From Emcibacter sp. (GTDB taxonomy: Bacteria; Pseudomonadota; Alphaproteobacteria; Sphingomonadales; Emcibacteraceae), in contig JAGLJX010000293.1 in assembly GCA_023142175.1 (NCBI GenBank), positions 1 to 6,117 of the forward strand: a DNA stretch of 6,117 nucleotides, given 5' to 3'. Shown here piece after piece: positions 5,322 to 6,117 of this stretch. Below the pieces are notes generated by a model. The model saw nothing but the letters and a program-made list of their open reading frames with translations. It was not told where the DNA came from and made no database searches. The stretch's first letter is position 1. Each line of letters begins with the position of its first letter. A program made the translations under genes and the position numbers.

Positions 5322-6117
5322 CTGACTCATGATCCATTCAGTGACAATCTGTTCTAAAATGGCAATGGGCAGGGAACCATTGCCGATGACCGTATCATGG
5401 AAAGTCCTTAGGTCAAATTTCCCCCCTAGGGTACCTTCGGCCTTTTGGCGCAACTCACGAATTTTGATTTCACCGATTTTATAGGACAATGCCTGCGCAG
5501 GCCATGTGATATAGCGGTCGATTTCGGCCTCTACCTCGTCCTGAGTTAGCGCGGTGTTATCCATCATGAATGTGATGGCTCTATTCCGTGACCAGCCAAA
5601 GGCATGCATACCCGTATCGACCACAAGGCGGCATGCGCGCCATGTTTCATAAGTCAACCGTCCAAAATCGCTATAGGGGTCTTGGTAAAATCCCATGTCT
5701 TTGCCAAGCCGCTCGCTATATAGCCCCCATCCTTCGCCAAAAGCAGAATGGGACAGGGTTTTTCGAAATTCGGGAATATCCTGCTCCATGCCCAGAGCCG
5801 ACTGTAAATGGTGACCCGGCACGCCCTCATGAAAAGTCAGGGCTTCCAGAGTATAAAGCGGTTGAGCGGCGAGGTTTTCCGTGCCGAGAAAAAATGTGCC
5901 CGATGTTGTCCCGTCACCTGAGGATGGCATATAAAAAGCACCGCGTTTTCCGGCCTTGATTTTATATGTATTGCGCGGCAGCAGGCTAAAGAACTTAGGT
6001 AGCTCGCCTTCCGCTGTTTTTGCGATCAACGCCGCTCTCGCCAGAAGCTCATGTTCGCTTTTGGCATAAAATTTAGGCTCGGAGCGAAGATAGGCGAGAA
6101 ATTCTTTAAAGCTCCCC
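5316..6117 (-). CDS. DUF885 family metallopeptidase-like protein, C-terminal part (5' end outside window)
   Basis: The frame is open from the window edge to the TAA at 5318-5316, giving 266 residues. The upstream part (GSFKEFLAYLRSEPKFYAKS, then HELLARAALIAKT) matches the family, so the TTG at 6029 is not a start. DUF885 proteins are usually near 600 aa, so roughly the C-terminal 45% is present. The zinc-site motif HEGVPGHHLQ (codons 5831-5802) is the family's HExxPGHH variant of the HExxH metalloprotease signature, followed by FGEGWGLYSERLGKDMG, where the Glu is a likely further ligand. Downstream conserved blocks are DPYSDFGRLTYETWRACRL, VVDTGMHAFGWSR, WPAQALSYKIGEIKIRELR and FDLRTFHDTVIGNGSLPI. 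Many members carry a signal peptide and are exported peptidases, but the N-terminus is not visible here. It ends 192 bases before etfB and is probably a separate transcription unit. Confidence 0.92.
   Translation of the reverse strand, partial: GSFKEFLAYLRSEPKFYAKSEHELLARAALIAKTAEGELPKFFSLLPRNTYKIKAGKRGAFYMPSSGDGTTSGTFFLGTENLAAQPLYTLEALTFHEGVPGHHLQSALGMEQDIPEFRKTLSHSAFGEGWGLYSERLGKDMGFYQDPYSDFGRLTYETWRACRLVVDTGMHAFGWSRNRAITFMMDNTALTQDEVEAEIDRYITWPAQALSYKIGEIKIRELRQKAEGTLGGKFDLRTFHDTVIGNGSLPIAILEQIVTEWIMSQK

Noticed and set aside
6027..6029. TTG at 6029 as the start of the DUF885 gene
   Set aside because: The frame continues to the window edge with residues typical of DUF885, so the gene is cut by the window rather than starting here.

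Overview
The window reads as ordinary chromosomal DNA of a free-living Gram-negative bacterium, most likely an alphaproteobacterium of moderate GC content. This rests on the gene order etfB-etfA-3-hydroxybutyryl-CoA dehydrogenase, which is common in that class, and on the presence of DUF924, secreted YHS and DUF885 families. The genus cannot be read from the sequence.

Layout. On the + strand lie the C-terminal part of a transglutaminase-like/TPR protein (1-671, cut by the window edge) and a MarR-family regulator (760-1269). A short convergent region follows (1270-1418). It holds a possible promoter and a candidate 29-codon transmembrane micro-ORF whose TAG stop shares the tetramer CTAG with the stop of the opposing gene. 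On the - strand, read right to left, are the 3' part of a DUF885 metallopeptidase-like gene (5316-6117, cut by the edge), a promoter region (5124-5315), and a tight five-gene cluster: etfB, etfA, hbd, DUF924 and a YHS-domain membrane-anchored protein. The gaps in this cluster are 2, 37, 5 and 4 nt, so it very probably forms one transcript.

How the genes work together. EtfA and EtfB form the electron transfer flavoprotein, which takes electrons from acyl-CoA and other dehydrogenases and passes them to ETF:quinone oxidoreductase. Hbd interconverts 3-hydroxybutyryl-CoA and acetoacetyl-CoA. Together they point to beta-oxidation or butanoate/PHB metabolism. Why DUF924 and a YHS protein are appended to the same unit is not explained by the sequence. 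The MarR regulator converges on this operon and is not obviously linked to it.

No mobile element, CRISPR array, rRNA or tRNA was seen, and no intergenic gap exceeds 300 bases. I found no convincing new multi-gene system. The items most worth a second look are the candidate micro-ORF at 1333-1422, the palindrome overlapping the likely etfB transcription start, and the unexplained DUF924/YHS tail of the etf operon.
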